A stretch of 64,000 nucleotides of DNA, taken from Melioribacteraceae bacterium (GTDB lineage: Bacteria; Bacteroidota; Ignavibacteria; Ignavibacteriales; Melioribacteraceae). A program made the translations under genes and the position numbers. The stretch's first letter is position 1, and the number at the start of each line of letters is the position of its first letter. The stretch is from NCBI GenBank assembly GCA_019638015.1, contig JAHBUP010000001.1, positions 1,582,424 through 1,646,423 on the forward strand, given 5' to 3'. A model generated the notes under the pieces. The model was given only the letters and a program-made list of their open reading frames with translations, did not search any database and was not told the origin of the DNA. Positions 8,425-17,612 of the stretch are shown one piece after another.

Positions 8425-9372
8425 ATGAAGAAGCGGATACTCGGCAAAAATGGACCTGAACTAACTGAAATTGGATTTGGCGCTTGGGCAATTGGTGGAC
8501 CCTGGCAATGGGGTTGGGGTAAAGTTGATGATGACGAATCTGTGAAAGCTATTCACGCGGCTTTGGATGGAGGTATAAACTGGATAGATACAGCCGCCGT
8601 ATATGGCTTCGGACATTCAGAAAAAATTGTTGCGCACGCTGTTAAAGGTATTCGCAAAGAAGTTTTTATTGCAACTAAATGTGGAATGATTGACGCCGGG
8701 GGAGGAAATGCCGGTTTTAATTTGTCAGCTTCCAGTGTGAGAAAAGAATTGGAAAATAGTTTGAGAAATTTGGAAACCGACTATGTTGATCTTTACCAAA
8801 TTCATTGGCCAAATCCCGCAGAACAAATTGAAGAAGCCTGGAGTGAACTCTCCAAAATTAAAAAAGAGGGGAAAGCTAGATTTATTGGGGTAAGTAATTT
8901 TAATGTAGATCAATTAAAAAGATGTATGGCAATCGATCAGATACAATCCTTACAACCCCCTTATAGTATGGTGAAGAAAGGAGTACAAGATGAAATATTG
9001 CCATTCTGTTTAGAAAATGAAATCGGAGTTGTGGCTTACAGTCCAATGGGCGGGGGAATGTTAACCGGGAAATTTGATAAATCTAAAATAGCTAAAGACG
9101 ATTGGCGCCAAAATAATCCTATGTTTAGTGAAGAATCTTTATCAAAAGGTTTGGCTCTTGTTGAAAAAATTAGACCTTTAGCTGAGAAGTATAATAAGAC
9201 TGTAGGGCATATTGCCGTAGCTTGGGTACTATCCAATAAAGCAGTTACTTCTGCAATTGTTGGAGCTAGAACAAAAGCTCAAGCAGAACAAAATATTTTT
9301 GGCGCTGAACTAAATCTAAGTAATGAAGAGCTAAATCTACTTAATGAATTTATGGTTGAGCTAGGACTATAG
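8425..9372 (+). CDS. Aldo/keto reductase
   Basis: A 315-residue single-domain (beta/alpha)8 oxidoreductase. The full AKR tetrad is visible: D55 and Y60 in WIDTAAVYGFGHSE, K85 in FIATKCGM and H127 in LYQIHWPN. The C-terminal NADP(H) region is IVGARTKAQAEQN. The sequence resembles the AKR11/IolS-YajO group, which reduces small aldehydes and keto-sugars; the substrate cannot be told from sequence. An AGAGG site precedes the ATG, and TATATTTTG upstream is one base off the TAnnTTTG -7 pattern. It stands alone between rocD and the OmpA gene. Confidence 0.92.
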   Translation: MKKRILGKNGPELTEIGFGAWAIGGPWQWGWGKVDDDESVKAIHAALDGGINWIDTAAVYGFGHSEKIVAHAVKGIRKEVFIATKCGMIDAGGGNAGFNLSASSVRKELENSLRNLETDYVDLYQIHWPNPAEQIEEAWSELSKIKKEGKARFIGVSNFNVDQLKRCMAIDQIQSLQPPYSMVKKGVQDEILPFCLENEIGVVAYSPMGGGMLTGKFDKSKIAKDDWRQNNPMFSEESLSKGLALVEKIRPLAEKYNKTVGHIAVAWVLSNKAVTSAIVGARTKAQAEQNIFGAELNLSNEELNLLNEFMVELGL

Positions 9373-9432
9373 TAATATTTTGTAATTGTGTAGAATATAT
9401 TTTGTCAAATTAATTAGAGATTGGAGAACAGT

Positions 9433-10155
9433 ATGAAAAAATTATTTAGTTTATTATTAGCTTTGATTCTTGTAGCTTCGGTTACGGCTCAAACAAGAAG
9501 CGGAGATTTTTTCTTTGATAAATCAACCCCGGGATATACTCTTGACAAAAATAGCGGAATGCGCTTTGTAGAAAGGGAAATAAATTTTCCGGTACCATTC
9601 GAAACAAAACCACAAATATTTGTTACAGTTTCTCTTCTCGATGCGTATGCCAAAACTCAAGTTAGGTATGCCGTAGAACCAAAAGGGGTTTCTCGCGATG
9701 GATTTGTGGTTAAGATAAGTACATGGGGCGATACACAAATAAGCGGTATTGGAGGAATGTGGTTTGCTCATGCCGAAAAATTAGAAATCAAAAAAGAGGA
9801 AATTAAAGTTGGTGAAACCTTCCAACTAAATAATGTGTACTTCGCGTTTAATAAATGGGACCTATTGCCAGCTTCATATGAAGAATTGGATGGTGTTGTG
9901 AAATTCTTAAAAGATAATACCACAGTTGAAATTGAAGTATCAGGTCATACCGATAATATTGGCTCCGACAGCTATAATCTCAATTTATCGGATAAGAGGG
10001 CTGCGGCTGTAAAAACTTATTTAGTATCAAAAGGAATTGCTGGCTCACGAATTACTTCTAAAGGATATGGTAAATCGAAACCAATCGCAATCAATACAAC
10101 CGAATTAGGGCGAGAGCAGAATAGAAGAGTTGAATTTACTATCACAAAAAAATAA
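9433..10155 (+). CDS. OmpA-family outer membrane/peptidoglycan-associated protein
   Basis: The ATG at 9433, placed after TTGGAGAA, gives a 240-residue protein with a signal peptide (MKKLFSLLLALILVASVTAQ). A ~110-residue N-terminal domain resembles an H-type-lectin/jelly-roll (VEREINFPVPFETKPQIFV). The C-terminal OmpA domain (~130-240) has VYFAFNKWDLLP, EVSGHTDNIGSDSYNLNLS, and the diaminopimelate-binding Asp/Arg context (LSDKRAAAV, EQNRRVEFTI). The OmpA domain binds peptidoglycan and anchors the envelope. The upstream frame extends to a TTG at 9421 that overlaps the ribosome site. A TATATTTTG promoter-like box lies ~30 bp upstream. Confidence 0.88.
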   Translation: MKKLFSLLLALILVASVTAQTRSGDFFFDKSTPGYTLDKNSGMRFVEREINFPVPFETKPQIFVTVSLLDAYAKTQVRYAVEPKGVSRDGFVVKISTWGDTQISGIGGMWFAHAEKLEIKKEEIKVGETFQLNNVYFAFNKWDLLPASYEELDGVVKFLKDNTTVEIEVSGHTDNIGSDSYNLNLSDKRAAAVKTYLVSKGIAGSRITSKGYGKSKPIAINTTELGREQNRRVEFTITKK

Positions 10156-10201
10156 AATTGATTATTTGTTGTACGATACTGTAACTTTCGGATGAAATTA
10201 T

Positions 10202-10275
10202 GGCGCGTTCGTCTAGCGGTTTAGGACGCCGCCCTCTCAAGGCGGAGATCACGGGTTCGAATCCCGTACGCGCTA
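10202..10275 (+). tRNA. tRNA-Glu (anticodon CTC)
   Basis: A standard 74-nt class I tRNA: acceptor GGCGCGT/ACGCGCT (terminal G.T), D arm with GTCTAGCGG, anticodon stem CCGCC/GGCGG around CTCTCAA, T arm ACGGG-TTCGAAT-CCCGT. The CTC anticodon reads GAG. The CCA end is not encoded. Confidence 0.96.
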
Positions 10276-10346
10276 CAAATTCTTTCTTATCCTTATGGAA
10301 CTTTCTTTAATCATATCGTTTTTCCAATAATAAAACTGAGTTAATT

Positions 10347-10676
10347 ATGCCCCGGTTCGAAAAACATATTTTTATTTGTGAAAATAAAAGGGAAGAGGAT
10401 AATCCCAGAGGATCATGTTTTCAAAAAGGAAGCACAGATCTCAAACCTATATTCCAAAAAAGATTGAAGGAATTGGGGCTCTCTCACAAAGTGAGGGCTA
10501 ATGGCTCCGGTTGTTTGGATGCCTGTGAATTTGGTCCTGTTGTATTAGTATATCCAGAACAAGTTTGGTACGGTGGTGTTTGTAAAGATGATGTTGAGGA
10601 AATAATTCAGTCTCACATCCTCAATAATAAACCGGTCGAAAGATTAATGATAAAAGAAAAGAAATTTAATGGCTGA
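10347..10676 (+). CDS. Thioredoxin-fold [2Fe-2S] ferredoxin
   Basis: A 109-residue Shethna-type ferredoxin. The cluster cysteines are C11 (IFICENKR), C24 (GSCFQKGS), C56 and C60 (GSGCLDACEFGP), the spacing seen in Aquifex Fd4-like proteins and in NuoE C-terminal domains. It is a cytoplasmic electron carrier; the partner is unknown. Its 3' end overlaps the nth start by 8 bp, making it first gene of a ferredoxin-nth-HD-peroxiredoxin operon. Coupling with an Fe-S glycosylase and a peroxiredoxin hints at an oxidative-damage theme, which is an inference. Confidence 0.9.
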   Translation: MPRFEKHIFICENKREEDNPRGSCFQKGSTDLKPIFQKRLKELGLSHKVRANGSGCLDACEFGPVVLVYPEQVWYGGVCKDDVEEIIQSHILNNKPVERLMIKEKKFNG

Positions 10677-11340
10677 TGTGACCGCTCGAGAAAGAGCCCT
10701 TGAAATTTTCAACAGTTTGGCAAAACAATACCCCGATGTAAAACCGGCATTAGAATATAAATCACCATTTCAGCTATTGATTGCTACAATACTTTCGGCC
10801 CAATGCACAGATGAAAGAGTAAATATTGTTACAAAGCAACTCTTCAAAAAATATAAACATGCAAAAGATTTTGTATCGGTGAGTAACGAGGAATTGGAAA
10901 AAGATATTTTCTCAACTGGATTTTACCGGCAGAAAGCAAAAAGTATTAAAAAATGCTGTGAACAATTAATTGAAGAATTTGGTGGAAAAGTACCAAACGA
11001 TTTTGATCAATTAACAAAATTGGCGGGAGTGGGACGTAAAACCGCATCCGTTATAGCTGGAAACGCATTCGGCATCCCGGCAATAGCGGTTGATACTCAT
11101 GTTAAAAGATTATCAAATTTATTAGGATTCATTGAATCAGACGATCCCGAGAAAATAGAATTAAAATTGAAAGAACTTTTGCCGGAAAATTATTGGATAA
11201 ATTCATCTCATTGGCTGGCTACTCATGGGAGAAATGTTTGTTTTGCTCGAAGACCGCAATGTCACAATTGCTGCATTGCTGAACTGTGTCCTTCCTTTAA
11301 TCCAAATTCAAATAAAAAGGTGAGTAATGGAAAAAAATAG
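10669..11340 (+). CDS. nth: Endonuclease III, DNA glycosylase/AP lyase
   Basis: The 223-residue HhH-GPD protein has the helix-hairpin-helix LAGVGRKTASVIAG with catalytic lysine K124, and catalytic D142 in IAVDTHVKRL. The C-terminal [4Fe-4S] ligands are C191-X6-C198-X2-C201-X5-C207, with an extra C202. It excises oxidised pyrimidines and cleaves the AP site by beta-elimination in base excision repair. It overlaps the preceding ferredoxin gene by 8 bp and the next gene by 14 bp, so translation is probably coupled. Confidence 0.96.
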   Translation: MADVTARERALEIFNSLAKQYPDVKPALEYKSPFQLLIATILSAQCTDERVNIVTKQLFKKYKHAKDFVSVSNEELEKDIFSTGFYRQKAKSIKKCCEQLIEEFGGKVPNDFDQLTKLAGVGRKTASVIAGNAFGIPAIAVDTHVKRLSNLLGFIESDDPEKIELKLKELLPENYWINSSHWLATHGRNVCFARRPQCHNCCIAELCPSFNPNSNKKVSNGKK

Positions 11341-11893
11341 CGTTGAGTTAAATAGAAATGAATGTTTAGAAATTCTAAAAGAATACACAAAAAACGAAAG
11401 TCTTCTAAAACATTCATTCGCCGTTGAATGCTGCCTTAAAGAATATGCGAAGAAATATAACGAAGATGAAATTTATTGGGGAAATATCGCTCTGCTTCAT
11501 GATTTTGATTACGAGATGTACCCAAATGAACACCCATTTAAAGGTGCTGAAATTTTGAGGGAAAAAGGATTTGGAGAAGAAGCAATTAATACGATTCTTT
11601 CCCATGCAGAGTATACTAATATTCCAAGAGAGACTCTACTGCAGAAAACATTATTTGCTTGCGATGAATTAGCCGGATTTATAACTGCGGTTACCTATGT
11701 TCGTCCTTCCCGTTCAATTGATGAGGTTGATGTTAAATCAGTGCAAAAAAAGATGAAGGATAAAGCATTTGCCCGTGCGGTAAATAGAGATGACATAAAA
11801 AATGGAGCTGAACTTATTGGCATTCCATTAGAAGAACATATTAACTTTTGTATTGAGGCAATGAAAAAAAATAAATTGGAATTGGGGCTTTAA
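11327..11893 (+). CDS. HD-domain metal-dependent phosphohydrolase
   Basis: A 188-residue protein with the HD-domain ligands: H in LLKHSFAVECC, HD in IALLHDFDYEM, and downstream His/Asp residues (NEHPFKG, LSHAEYT, FACDELAGF). Family members hydrolyse phosphomonoester or phosphodiester bonds, often in nucleotides; the substrate here is unknown. The ATG at 11327 lies inside the end of nth and follows AAAGGTGAG. A peroxiredoxin gene starts 3 bp after its stop. Confidence 0.85.
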   Translation: MEKNSVELNRNECLEILKEYTKNESLLKHSFAVECCLKEYAKKYNEDEIYWGNIALLHDFDYEMYPNEHPFKGAEILREKGFGEEAINTILSHAEYTNIPRETLLQKTLFACDELAGFITAVTYVRPSRSIDEVDVKSVQKKMKDKAFARAVNRDDIKNGAELIGIPLEEHINFCIEAMKKNKLELGL

Positions 11894-11895
11894 TA

Positions 11896-12348
11896 ATGGT
11901 TGGTTCGATTACCCCCGACTTTACTTTAAAAGACCAGAATGGGGAGGAGTTCAATTTGTACAAAAACCTAAATTCTCCAATCGTGCTGGTTTTCTATCCA
12001 AAGGATAATTCGCGAATTTGTTCCAGTCAATTATGTGAGTATAATAATGAATTATCTTCTTTTAACTCATTAGGTATTAAGGTGGTGGCAATAAATACAG
12101 ATTCGGTGGAATCGCACAAAAAATTTTGGAATAAGTATAAATTTAATTTTCCGATCCTCTCTGACGAAGAGGGAAAAGTGTGCAAAATGTTTGAAGCGTT
12201 AACAATTTTTGGAAATGCTAAAAGGAAAATTGTAATAATTGGCATCGACCGCAAAATCATTCATTCGGATGAAAAATTCTCTGCATTTTACTTGAAAGTG
12301 GGAAAATTATTGCAGGTACTTTTAAAGATGAAATCACTTGACAATTAG
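11896..12348 (+). CDS. Thiol peroxidase of the BCP/PrxQ type with a variant active site
   Basis: The 150-residue AhpC/TSA-fold protein opens TPDFTLKDQNGEEFNLY. The peroxidatic C42 and second C47 keep the C-X4-C spacing of PrxQ/BCP, but the canonical PKDxTPGC box reads PKDNSRIC: Thr to Ser (tolerated in the PxxxT/SxxC rule), with Pro-Gly replaced by Arg-Ile. It would reduce peroxides using thioredoxin. The C-terminal segment is also divergent, so activity is likely but not certain. It is last in the ferredoxin-nth-HD operon. Confidence 0.85.
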   Translation: MVGSITPDFTLKDQNGEEFNLYKNLNSPIVLVFYPKDNSRICSSQLCEYNNELSSFNSLGIKVVAINTDSVESHKKFWNKYKFNFPILSDEEGKVCKMFEALTIFGNAKRKIVIIGIDRKIIHSDEKFSAFYLKVGKLLQVLLKMKSLDN

Positions 12349-12458
12349 TGGCCATCTTGCCTAACTTTTGCCAGCAAATTTGGAGAAAGTAGTATATAGA
12401 GAATTTATACCGTATTATTGGTTCACAGAAATATTTAAAACATTAATCGAGTTGCACT

Positions 12459-15400
12459 GTGATAAGTAAGAAATTCTCTATTTTAGCTGCTTTTTTTATA
12501 TGCGGAATTTTATTTGGGCAGGACTTTAAAGTCCTCACCTCCACTTCCCAGCAAATTATCATAGAGTACACACCGGTTTATTCCGATACATTATTTATTA
12601 GCGGCAATTCAGGCCCTTTTTTCAAGATTAATTTTAAAGGCGCTCAGCTCGAAAATTTAGGTTCTAGAGGTGGGTATCAAATTCCTTTCAGACCATTTAA
12701 TATCGGTGTCCCTTCAGAATTAGGAAATTCAATACAGATTATTTCCTCAGAATATTCCACTATTTCTGGTAAATATTTGCCTGTTCCTTCATTGATTAAG
12801 GATTCGCTTGGCTTTTCCGAAGTTTATATTGAAGGGGATGAATACAACAAACCTTTTAGTAAAGAATTAGTTTCTTTCGGTGAATTTGGTTTGCTACGAA
12901 ATTTGCCCGTTCAAACGGTAAATGTTTATCCAGTACAATTTAATCCCCAAGATAACAGCGTAAAAGTTTACTCTAAAATAGTATTCAAAATGAATTTTGG
13001 AAATGGAGTTTCATCAGCAAGATCAGCAGTTGAATCATTTCTGGAACCGGCAATAATTAATTTTGATGTAGCAAAAAACTGGGGAATCGCTGAATCCAAA
13101 CTGAATAAAATTTCATCTGTGCAATTTTCTACTGGTGACTGGTTTCGGTTTGAAGCAATTGACGAAGGAATTTATAAAATTGATAGAGCAACACTTACAG
13201 CTCTCGGTGTAAATGTTGATAATCTTGACCCGAGAACTTTGAAAATATTTAATCATGGCGCTACTAATCTTCCCGAACGAGTAAGTACTTTTAAAAATGA
13301 TCAGCTGGTTGAAAACGCGATTTTGGTCGAAGGGGAAAATGATGGACGTTTTGATCAACAGGACTATATTTTGTTTTATGCCCGACCTACAAATTTTTGG
13401 GAGTATGATAAAACAAGAAGCAATATTGTTAGAAAAAAGCATTCATTCTCAAAAAAGAATTTTTATTGGTTGACATTTGGGGGTAGTACCGGAAAAAGAA
13501 TGAGCGCCAAACCTTCGGTGCAGACTCAAAATGCATTTACTCAATCCTCCACCTGGGCATTTAGATTTGTTGAAAAAGATAGTATAAATATCGGTAAATC
13601 GGGGCGCGATTATTTTGGCGATATTCTCGACGCAAATGTTCGCAGCAGAAGATACTTAAACACTCTAAATAATTTAATCCCCAATACAAAAGTTCGCTAT
13701 AACGCCCGAGTTGTAAATACTTCCGAATCAGCGATTCCATTTACTCTTGAGGAGGGGGAATCTCGGATTTATTCCTCAAATCTTAGCGGTATCGCTTCAT
13801 ATATTTTTGGGAGAGAGGATAATCCTAATGTGGAGTTTGCCGGTCAATACAACGAAGATCGAAGTAATGTTCGTTTCGCAATAAATACAACTTCGTCAAC
13901 CGCAAAAGTTTATGTTGATTATTTGAATCTAGCTTACCAGTCATATTTAAGAGCGGCTTCCGATCAATTTATTCTTTTTTCTAAGGATACAACTGCCACA
14001 ATAGATTATACTATAATGAATTTTTCAGGCAGTTCAATACAAGCATTCGATATTACAGATTTCGCAAATGTAAAAATTATTACTGGAGCGGCAGTCAGCG
14101 GTGGACAAATAAATTTTAAGGCAAATGAAATTACAAGAAATGTAAGCAAGTATTTTGTTGTAAACAGTTCTGCTTTCAAAACTCCGGTGAATGGAACAAA
14201 GGTCGCAAACAGTAATGTTAGAAGCGCATCTCCCGGTACCGAAATGATTTTAATTACCGCAAAGGAGTTCAAATCGCAAGCCGAGCGTTACGCTTCATAT
14301 AGAAATTCTCAATCTCCTTATAAACATACTGTTTCTATTTTTTATGTTGATGAAATTTTAAATGAGTTCTCGAGCGGAATGATGGACCCAATGGCAATCC
14401 GGGATTTCTTGAAATACGCTTATGCCAATTGGCAGGTAAAACCATTTTATGTTCTCTTCTTTGGCGATGGGGATTACGATTACTTTAATAATGAAAAGCT
14501 GAATAGAAATTTTGTACCTACATATCAAACAGTTGAGTCACTCGATCAAATTCACAGTTATACTTCAGATGATTATTTCGCGCGTGTATCGGGGGATGAT
14601 GGCAGAATCGATCTTGCGATTGGTAGATTAAATTTTCAAACTCCACAAGAAGCTGATATACTGATAGATAAAATCGTTAAATATGAAAAAGAATTAGAAA
14701 AGGGATTATGGCGTAATTTAATTACTCTTATTGCCGATGATGGTCCGGCCGCAACCGGGGAAGATGATGGTAGTTTACATACTTATCAATCAGAAAATCT
14801 TTCACAGTTCCGTATCCCAAAATATTTCGACCAAAAGAAAATTTATCTCGCTACTTATCCAACGGTTGTTACAGGCTTAGGAAGAAGGAAGCCATCAGTT
14901 AATAGAGCTATTATTGATGCTGTAAATAATGGTACGTTAATCCTTAATTACATCGGGCATGGAAATCCGGCCACATGGGCTCACGAATATGTATTTGAAA
15001 AAGCAAGCACAATACCTCAGCTTAAAAACCAAAATTACTTTTTCTTAACTGCGGCTACTTGCGATTTTGGCAAGTACGACGATCCGGCAGAACAAAGCTC
15101 AACCGAAATCATGATTAATATGAGAGATGCCGGGATGATTGGGGCTTTCACAGCCGCAAGAGTAGTGTATGCATCATCAAATGCCGTTATTAATGATTCA
15201 TTTTATACCAATCTTTTCCGGAAAAATCCTTTCGACAAATCACAGAATTCAATTGGTCGTGCATATTTTCTAACAAAACAATTTTTATTCGGATTTAATG
15301 ATGAAAAGTTCCATTTATTCAGTGATCCCGCTCTGCGATTGGCACAGCCATTATTATCAATGTCGATCGACTCTGTTAATGGAAAAATATCAAGTCAGGT

Positions 15401-16412
15401 ATCCCAAATTAGGGCTTTAGATAATGTAACTATTAATGGCACTGTTAGAAATCAAAATGGTTCTGCTTCCGACTTTAATGGTGATGTGATTGTTAGTGTA
15501 TTTGATTCGGGGAGAACTTTAGAATTAAAAGAGATGAATTATTCGATGAATCTTCAAGGAGGATTAATTTTCAGAGGGAGATCGAATGTAGTAAATGGAA
15601 GATTCAAATCTGAGTTTGTTGTACCAAAAGATATTTCCTATGAAAATAAAAATGGAAAAATTTCAGCATACGCATTTAATAGTTTGACCGATGGTGTAGG
15701 ATATTCGAATAATATTATTGTTGGGGGAACAAACCCCGATGCTGTAAATGACGGTAAAGGTCCGGTTGTTGAAATATTTTTTGATGATTTTAATTTTTCA
15801 AGTTCATATCTGGTAAATCCCGATTTTTATCTTTTAGCAAAAATTTCAGATCAAACCGGATTAAATACAACCGGTACTGGTATCGGGCACAAATTAGAAG
15901 CAATTTTAAATGATGATGAAACAAACGCAATTGATCTTACTAATAGTTTTGTTGGCGATCTGAATTCTGCCGGCAAATCAGGAATTATTAAATACCGATT
16001 TACTAATTTTGCACCCGGAGATTATAATATCAAAATTAAAGCTTGGGATGTATTTAACAATTCATCATTAGCCGATGTAAATTTTACAGTTGTAAATGCC
16101 GATGCGGGACTAGTAATTAGAGATGTAGTTAACTATCCTAATCCATTTTCTTCTAATACTACATTTACTTTTCAGCATAATCATTCTAGTGAAGTAAATG
16201 CAATAGTCAAAATTTATACTGTTGCCGGAAGATTGATCCAAACTCTTGAAGCGAATAATCTAATTGATAAATTTGTTAAAGTTGATTGGGATGGAAGAGA
16301 CGCTGATGGAAATATGGTTGCTAATGGAACATACATCTATAAAGTGATTTTAGAATCTGGGGACAGATCACTGAAAGAAACTGCGATTGGTAAAGCCGCT
16401 ATTATAAGATAA
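12459..16412 (+). CDS. porU: PorU-like type IX secretion sortase (gingipain family C25)
   Basis: A 1317-residue exported protein with signal peptide FSILAAFFICGILFG. The N-terminal half is beta-rich. The C25 caspase-like domain (~residues 595-965) has catalytic H834 (LNYIGHGNPATWAHE) and C868 (TAATCDFGKYDDP). Ig-like regions follow, then a C-terminal sorting domain starting YPNPFSS and ending KAAIIR. PorU cleaves the sorting domain of T9SS cargo and attaches cargo to the cell surface. Immediate linkage to porV supports the call. It starts with GTG at 12459 without a clear ribosome site. It is the first gene of a five-gene run up to 24577. Confidence 0.92.
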   Translation: MISKKFSILAAFFICGILFGQDFKVLTSTSQQIIIEYTPVYSDTLFISGNSGPFFKINFKGAQLENLGSRGGYQIPFRPFNIGVPSELGNSIQIISSEYSTISGKYLPVPSLIKDSLGFSEVYIEGDEYNKPFSKELVSFGEFGLLRNLPVQTVNVYPVQFNPQDNSVKVYSKIVFKMNFGNGVSSARSAVESFLEPAIINFDVAKNWGIAESKLNKISSVQFSTGDWFRFEAIDEGIYKIDRATLTALGVNVDNLDPRTLKIFNHGATNLPERVSTFKNDQLVENAILVEGENDGRFDQQDYILFYARPTNFWEYDKTRSNIVRKKHSFSKKNFYWLTFGGSTGKRMSAKPSVQTQNAFTQSSTWAFRFVEKDSINIGKSGRDYFGDILDANVRSRRYLNTLNNLIPNTKVRYNARVVNTSESAIPFTLEEGESRIYSSNLSGIASYIFGREDNPNVEFAGQYNEDRSNVRFAINTTSSTAKVYVDYLNLAYQSYLRAASDQFILFSKDTTATIDYTIMNFSGSSIQAFDITDFANVKIITGAAVSGGQINFKANEITRNVSKYFVVNSSAFKTPVNGTKVANSNVRSASPGTEMILITAKEFKSQAERYASYRNSQSPYKHTVSIFYVDEILNEFSSGMMDPMAIRDFLKYAYANWQVKPFYVLFFGDGDYDYFNNEKLNRNFVPTYQTVESLDQIHSYTSDDYFARVSGDDGRIDLAIGRLNFQTPQEADILIDKIVKYEKELEKGLWRNLITLIADDGPAATGEDDGSLHTYQSENLSQFRIPKYFDQKKIYLATYPTVVTGLGRRKPSVNRAIIDAVNNGTLILNYIGHGNPATWAHEYVFEKASTIPQLKNQNYFFLTAATCDFGKYDDPAEQSSTEIMINMRDAGMIGAFTAARVVYASSNAVINDSFYTNLFRKNPFDKSQNSIGRAYFLTKQFLFGFNDEKFHLFSDPALRLAQPLLSMSIDSVNGKISSQVSQIRALDNVTINGTVRNQNGSASDFNGDVIVSVFDSGRTLELKEMNYSMNLQGGLIFRGRSNVVNGRFKSEFVVPKDISYENKNGKISAYAFNSLTDGVGYSNNIIVGGTNPDAVNDGKGPVVEIFFDDFNFSSSYLVNPDFYLLAKISDQTGLNTTGTGIGHKLEAILNDDETNAIDLTNSFVGDLNSAGKSGIIKYRFTNFAPGDYNIKIKAWDVFNNSSLADVNFTVVNADAGLVIRDVVNYPNPFSSNTTFTFQHNHSSEVNAIVKIYTVAGRLIQTLEANNLIDKFVKVDWDGRDADGNMVANGTYIYKVILESGDRSLKETAIGKAAIIR

Positions 16413-16448
16413 AGTTTTATAAATCTTTTTATTGGAGGAATATAAGTG

Positions 16449-17609
16449 ATGAAAAAAATGATGGTTATTCTAATAATGTTTACAGCCATGTTTATTATGA
16501 ATGAAAAGCAATTTGCTCAGGGAAATTCCGCTGTTCCATTTTTAATATTAGCCCCCGATTCAAGAGCTGGCGGTATTGGCGAATCAGGTTCGGGATTGGC
16601 AGATAATTCAGCGGCAATCTATTGGAACCCGGCAGGTATTGCATTCTTAACTGGATCGGAAGTGAGTTTAACACATAGTAACTGGCTCCCCCAATTCAAT
16701 CTCGATCTTTATTATGATTATGCAACTTACCGCCAATATATAGAGGATCTCAATGGCAGTATAACGGCCAGTGTAACATTCATGAATTTTGGTGAATTTG
16801 TGAGAACATCTTCACAATCTCCAGACCCAATTGGAACATTTCGCTCATTTGACGCGGCATTAACTTTAGGCTATGCTACAAAGTTAAGTAGCGATTGGGG
16901 AATGGGTTTTAATTTCAGATTAATTCACAGTAGATTAGCCGACAAACCAACAGAGCAGGAACAAGGTTCGGGTGTGGCTACTTCTGTGTCATTTGATATT
17001 GCCGCAATGTGGCGACCATCTGTTTTTGAAATTCCTCTTATTGGTGATATTGGCGGAAGTTTTAGTATTGGTGCTAATCTCAGCAATCTCGGCCCAAAAA
17101 TATATTATATAGATCAAGCTCAAGCTGATCCGATCCCAACAAATTTCCGACTCGGTTTGGCCGCAAGAATATTTGAAGATGACTTCAATTCATTAACTTA
17201 TACATTGGATGTGAATAAACTCTTAGTTGGCGTTGCTGATAGCAGCGGTAAGAGACCCGATTTTTATGAGGCTATATTTAGCGCATGGGCTGATCAATCA
17301 ATTAAAAATGAGTTGAGAGATCTCGTAACTTCTATGGGTGTTGAATATTGGTATGGACAGCCGCAAGATTTTATGTTCGCTCTCCGAGCCGGTTTCTTTT
17401 ATGAGGATCCGGAGTATGGAAATAGAAAATTTGTAACTATGGGCGCAGGTATTAGATATGACATGTACGGATTTGATTTCAGTTATATAACTACCGATTT
17501 GTTTAAAGGAAGTGAAAATCATCCACTATCTAACACATTAAGATTTACAGTTTCAATGGGATGGGGTAGTACCACATCAACCACAAAAGGATTTCCACGA
17601 GGAATTTAA
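16449..17609 (+). CDS. porV: PorV, outer-membrane beta-barrel of the type IX secretion system
   Basis: About 386 residues with a signal peptide and the PorV/FadL-like opening LAPDSRAGGIGESGSGLADN followed by WNPAGIAFL. Alternating barrel strands follow, to a C-terminus with RFTVSMGWG. PorV shuttles T9SS cargo from the translocon to the PorU attachment complex. GGAGGAA precedes both GTG 16446 and ATG 16449; the ATG is preferred. It lies 36 bp after porU and 3 bp before the next gene. Confidence 0.93.
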   Translation: MKKMMVILIMFTAMFIMNEKQFAQGNSAVPFLILAPDSRAGGIGESGSGLADNSAAIYWNPAGIAFLTGSEVSLTHSNWLPQFNLDLYYDYATYRQYIEDLNGSITASVTFMNFGEFVRTSSQSPDPIGTFRSFDAALTLGYATKLSSDWGMGFNFRLIHSRLADKPTEQEQGSGVATSVSFDIAAMWRPSVFEIPLIGDIGGSFSIGANLSNLGPKIYYIDQAQADPIPTNFRLGLAARIFEDDFNSLTYTLDVNKLLVGVADSSGKRPDFYEAIFSAWADQSIKNELRDLVTSMGVEYWYGQPQDFMFALRAGFFYEDPEYGNRKFVTMGAGIRYDMYGFDFSYITTDLFKGSENHPLSNTLRFTVSMGWGSTTSTTKGFPRGI

Positions 17610-17612
17610 TTA

